From the NCBI GenBank assembly GCA_012295275.1, contig CM022670.1:10509583-10529582 (forward strand): 20,000 nucleotides of DNA, given 5' to 3'. A model generated the notes under the pieces. That model worked only from the letters and a program-made list of their open reading frames with translations. It was not told the DNA's origin and made no database searches. This document shows positions 17,749-20,000 of the stretch, piece after piece. Position 1 is the first letter of the stretch; each line of letters opens with the position of its first letter. The translations under genes and the position numbers were made by a program. The stretch is from Chrysomallon squamiferum (taxonomy: Eukaryota > Mollusca > Gastropoda > Neomphalida > Peltospiridae).

Positions 17749-17940
17749 GTGTTTTTTTTGTTTGTGAGTGGTTTCGTTTGTTTTTGTTTGTTGTTTATTT
17801 GTTGTTGTTTTTTTTTTTGTTTTTTGTTTGTTTTTTTGTGGGTTATTTGTGCTTTGAAAAAAAAAAGAACGAAAGAAAGAAAGAAAAATAGTCAACTTAA
17901 AAATAAGAAGGAAGAAAAAATGAGAAAAGAAAAGAGAGGT
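17749..17940. repeat. GT-rich tract followed by AG-rich tract
   Basis: T runs with GTT/GTTTG spacing (17749-17855) switch abruptly to an A/G-rich tract (17857-17940) with AAAG units near 17872-17886. T-rich next to A-rich DNA gives partial self-complementarity. Frames on both strands (17674-17967 minus, 17749-17943 plus) are Phe/Cys/Val or Lys/Thr/Asn artefacts. Confidence 0.85.
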
Positions 17941-17948
17941 TAGACTTA

Positions 17949-17960
17949 CAACATGGCGTC
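17949..17960 (+). promoter_or_regulatory. YY1-like motif (CAACATGGCGTC)
   Basis: Eleven of twelve positions match the animal YY1 consensus (CAANATGGCGGC). It sits in the short unique gap between the AG-rich tract and the CT array. No gene is nearby, so it is noted only as a sequence match. Confidence 0.2.
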
Positions 17961-18016
17961 CATTCATACAAATATAGTTTAAACTTTCTCTTTTCTACAT
18001 TTTCTTTGACTCTTAT

Positions 18017-18020
<4 letters not shown>

Positions 18021-18104
<84 letters not shown>
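18021..18104. repeat. (TC)42 microsatellite, 84 bp
   Basis: Forty-two uninterrupted TC units, followed by short CA runs (18105-18120). The minus-strand Arg-Glu frame is an artefact. Confidence 0.97.
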
Positions 18105-18109
<5 letters not shown>

Positions 18110-18120
18110 GTCACACACAC

Positions 18121-18680
18121 AAAAATGCACAATTCCACGCACCAACATTCACCAATAAAATCTCTCGTAAAGTCCATCCACGCATTCCTTTCAAAACTAC
18201 TAAAGATGATTTACAACATTCTTCAGATGCCCTGAAAATGTCTATGGATTTTTTTTTATTTCATTTCGAATCTGACAATTTAAACAATCAGAACAATGCC
18301 TTAAACCGAACTGGCCAAGCTCTCTCTCTCCAAACACGTCTCTTTATCTTGTCCTGAAAACCATCGTGTCGGTTCTGTTCCCTCCGGGCACCGAGTCCAA
18401 AGCGTAAGGCGTTCTCCGGGATATCTCGCAAAGAAATCATTTATCGAGGACAACAAATCGCATTTGCTCGAAGCTTTGATTGAAATATTTTAGGTCCTAA
18501 GTCAATAAAGAAAAATTGAATTTCAGAATTTTCATCTTCCTTTCACTCGCGGGATGTAATTCGGGACTTGGTAACGCTGCTGGTGACAGTGGGTAACTCA
18601 GACGCAATGCTTGTCTGAGGTGATCAATGTCGAATTCTTGGTGCACAATCAATATGTCTGTGGTTACACTCCATATTAAC
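18121..18680. other. Unique segment, CpG-richer patch, no gene seen
   Basis: Complex sequence. About 18345-18430 and 18545-18640 have more G+C and CpG than the flanks. A 7-bp perfect stem CTCAGAC/GTCTGAG (18597-18619) is within chance expectation. All frames are short. Confidence 0.5.
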
Positions 18681-19010
18681 TCCTTTTTTTTTTTTCGTTT
18701 TTCTTCCTAATTTTTTTTCTTGTATTATTGTGATCTTTGCTCCTACTCTTGTTCTTACTTTTTGTGTTATTTTGTTCTTCTTCCTAGATTCTTATTTGTA
18801 TTTGTTTTATGTTAAATCTAGCTTGTATTATTTTCTAATTTATTCCTTTGATTTATTTTGTTCTTTCTTGTATAATCTGATCATTTATTAATATTTTTTT
18901 TCTCACCACAGTCGTTTTGAAGTTTCTTCTTCACTTTAGTTTTATCTTTCTTCTTGTTTCATTGATTTTCGTTTTGAATTTTATTATCGTTGTAACTCTT
19001 CTTTCGAGGC
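18681..19010. repeat. T-rich low-complexity tract
   Basis: Long T/C-rich + strand sequence with TTCTT and TTGT patches, without a strict repeat unit. No frame or motif of note. Confidence 0.65.
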
Positions 19011-19060
19011 CCGCAAAAATAACATATTCATGAAATTTTGTTACATGACATTAGGCTAAA

Positions 19061-19130
19061 TAAGGTTTTGTTTATTTATTTATTTAATGAACAAAAAATA
19101 AATAATAATAAAAAAAAATTAAAATAACAA
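19061..19130. repeat. TTTA tract and A-rich AAT tract
   Basis: TTTA units (19071-19086) are followed within a few bases by AAAT/AAT-rich sequence (19090-19129). The two are largely complementary. Confidence 0.8.
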
Positions 19131-19620
19131 CATCTGACTTCTCTCGCCAAATAACTTCTTAAGAAAACACAATAATTTTTCATCTTTTCTGTCCATACAC
19201 TACTGAGTTGCTGCGACTAAATTAAGTGACTTTTTTTTCTGTCTTCTCTTCTCTCGTTATTCGCCTTGTTCTTGTGCAAACCAACTACAAAAGACATTAA
19301 ATCAGAGGAAATCAAACAATATATTGCAGTCCGATTTTATGTATCTCTCGAGAACAGATCTGATGAGATACAGTCACCATTGTCGAATTTCATTACGGTC
19401 CGAACCGAGAGAAAATGGGATTAATTTCGAAAAATGTACCAAATGAATCTGCGTAATGGCGTTTGATTTGGTTAAATCTGTTTCATTTAAATCAAGTCTC
19501 TCTTTGATTTGCGTAAACACGTGTAAAGTTAACTGTTAAATACGCTCTTTAGCTGACTGGAAGTTAATGAACTCCGAACCATCTTTTACCCCCGCCGTCT
19601 AAAACAAATAGTAGCCGTCT
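19131..19620. other. Unique segment, no gene seen
   Basis: Complex sequence of moderate A+T content with scattered CpG (about 19370-19430 and 19560-19620). No long frame, RNA gene or element was identified. Confidence 0.55.
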
Positions 19621-19622
19621 TG

Positions 19623-19624
<2 letters not shown>

Positions 19625-19693
<69 letters not shown>
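19625..19693. repeat. TC microsatellite with one interruption, about 69 bp
   Basis: TC units from 19625 to about 19677, a TTC interruption, and further CT units to 19693. The + frame that follows is a Ser-Leu and Phe/Ile/Leu artefact. Confidence 0.96.
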
Positions 19694-20000
19694 ATTTATT
19701 TATTCATTATTTATATATTATTTATTATATCTTATTTCTGTTTATTTATTTTTAATATTATTTTTTATTTCGTTTTGTTTACTGTTCTTCAGTGAAATTC
19801 ATTATCTGTTTCTTTTCTTTATTATTATTATCTCGCTGTATTTTATTTATTTTATTTTACTTTACTAATTAAATTCAGTTCGTTGTAAGTGCTTTCCTTT
19901 CTGCGGTTACAAAATATATTATGTCGTCTGCACCAGTATTTCAGAACTCGTCCCTGATATGTTCAAATTATTTTACTTTCAAGAGATTGAAAACTTAATT
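19694..20000. other. A+T-rich segment to window end, no gene seen
   Basis: TTTA/ATT-rich sequence to about 19865, then complex DNA to the end. No supportable feature. Confidence 0.55.

Noticed and set aside
18597-18619. 7-bp perfect stem CTCAGAC/GTCTGAG, similar to others at 2215-2235 and 14825-14845
   Set aside because: Perfect 7-bp stems with short loops are expected several times in 20 kb. No U tract or other context gives them a role.

Overview
This 20-kb window looks like A+T-rich, repeat-dense, non-coding DNA from an animal nuclear genome: intergenic or inside a very long intron. There is no bacterial, plasmid or phage organisation, meaning no dense ORFs, operons or Shine-Dalgarno spacing. 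I found no rRNA, tRNA or CRISPR array, and no protein that I can assign to a family. The density and mix of microsatellites (AAT/GAT, AAC, ATAC, very long pure CT, TA, TG, CTT and TTTA arrays) resembles what is seen in cephalopod (octopus-like) or other repeat-rich invertebrate genomes. That placement is inference from repeat texture only, and no gene supports it.

Layout. 1-3.6 kb: compound trinucleotide arrays (AAT, AAC, GAT, CAG), TTTA tracts and homopolymers, broken by short unique stretches (about 1.44-1.78 and 2.37-3.03 kb). 3.6-5.3 kb: a 39-T run, ATT/ATC compound arrays, a GTT array and an AAT/GAT array. 5.3-6.5 kb: mostly unique sequence. 6.5-8.05 kb: two old, heavily diverged minisatellites, the second with an ATAC microsatellite inside it. 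8.1-10.3 kb: long CT, TA and T tracts with unique sequence between. 10.57-11.45 kb: a less A+T-rich unique block with several unassignable ORFs. 11.5-13.4 kb: simple repeats, then unique sequence that ends in a 64-nt imperfect inverted repeat and a (TG)n tract. 13.4-14.75 kb: unique sequence and CATA/CA/TA tracts. 14.76-15.53 kb: the most CpG-rich block, carrying a CTCF-like motif, an NRF1-like palindrome and an ORF of up to 128 codons. 15.5-17.7 kb: unique sequence with a CTT/ATT array and a 132-codon minus-strand ORF. 17.7-20 kb: GT-rich and AG-rich tracts, two CT arrays, and unique or T-rich sequence.

Most long ORFs here are simple repeats read as protein (Ser-Leu, Arg-Glu, Asn, Ile, Leu or Tyr-Ile runs) and are not annotated as genes. 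I see no cooperating gene set and no evidence for a new protein system. The items most worth checking are the CpG-rich regulatory-looking block at 15.1-15.5 kb, the 13.10-13.16 kb hairpin and the two diverged minisatellites.
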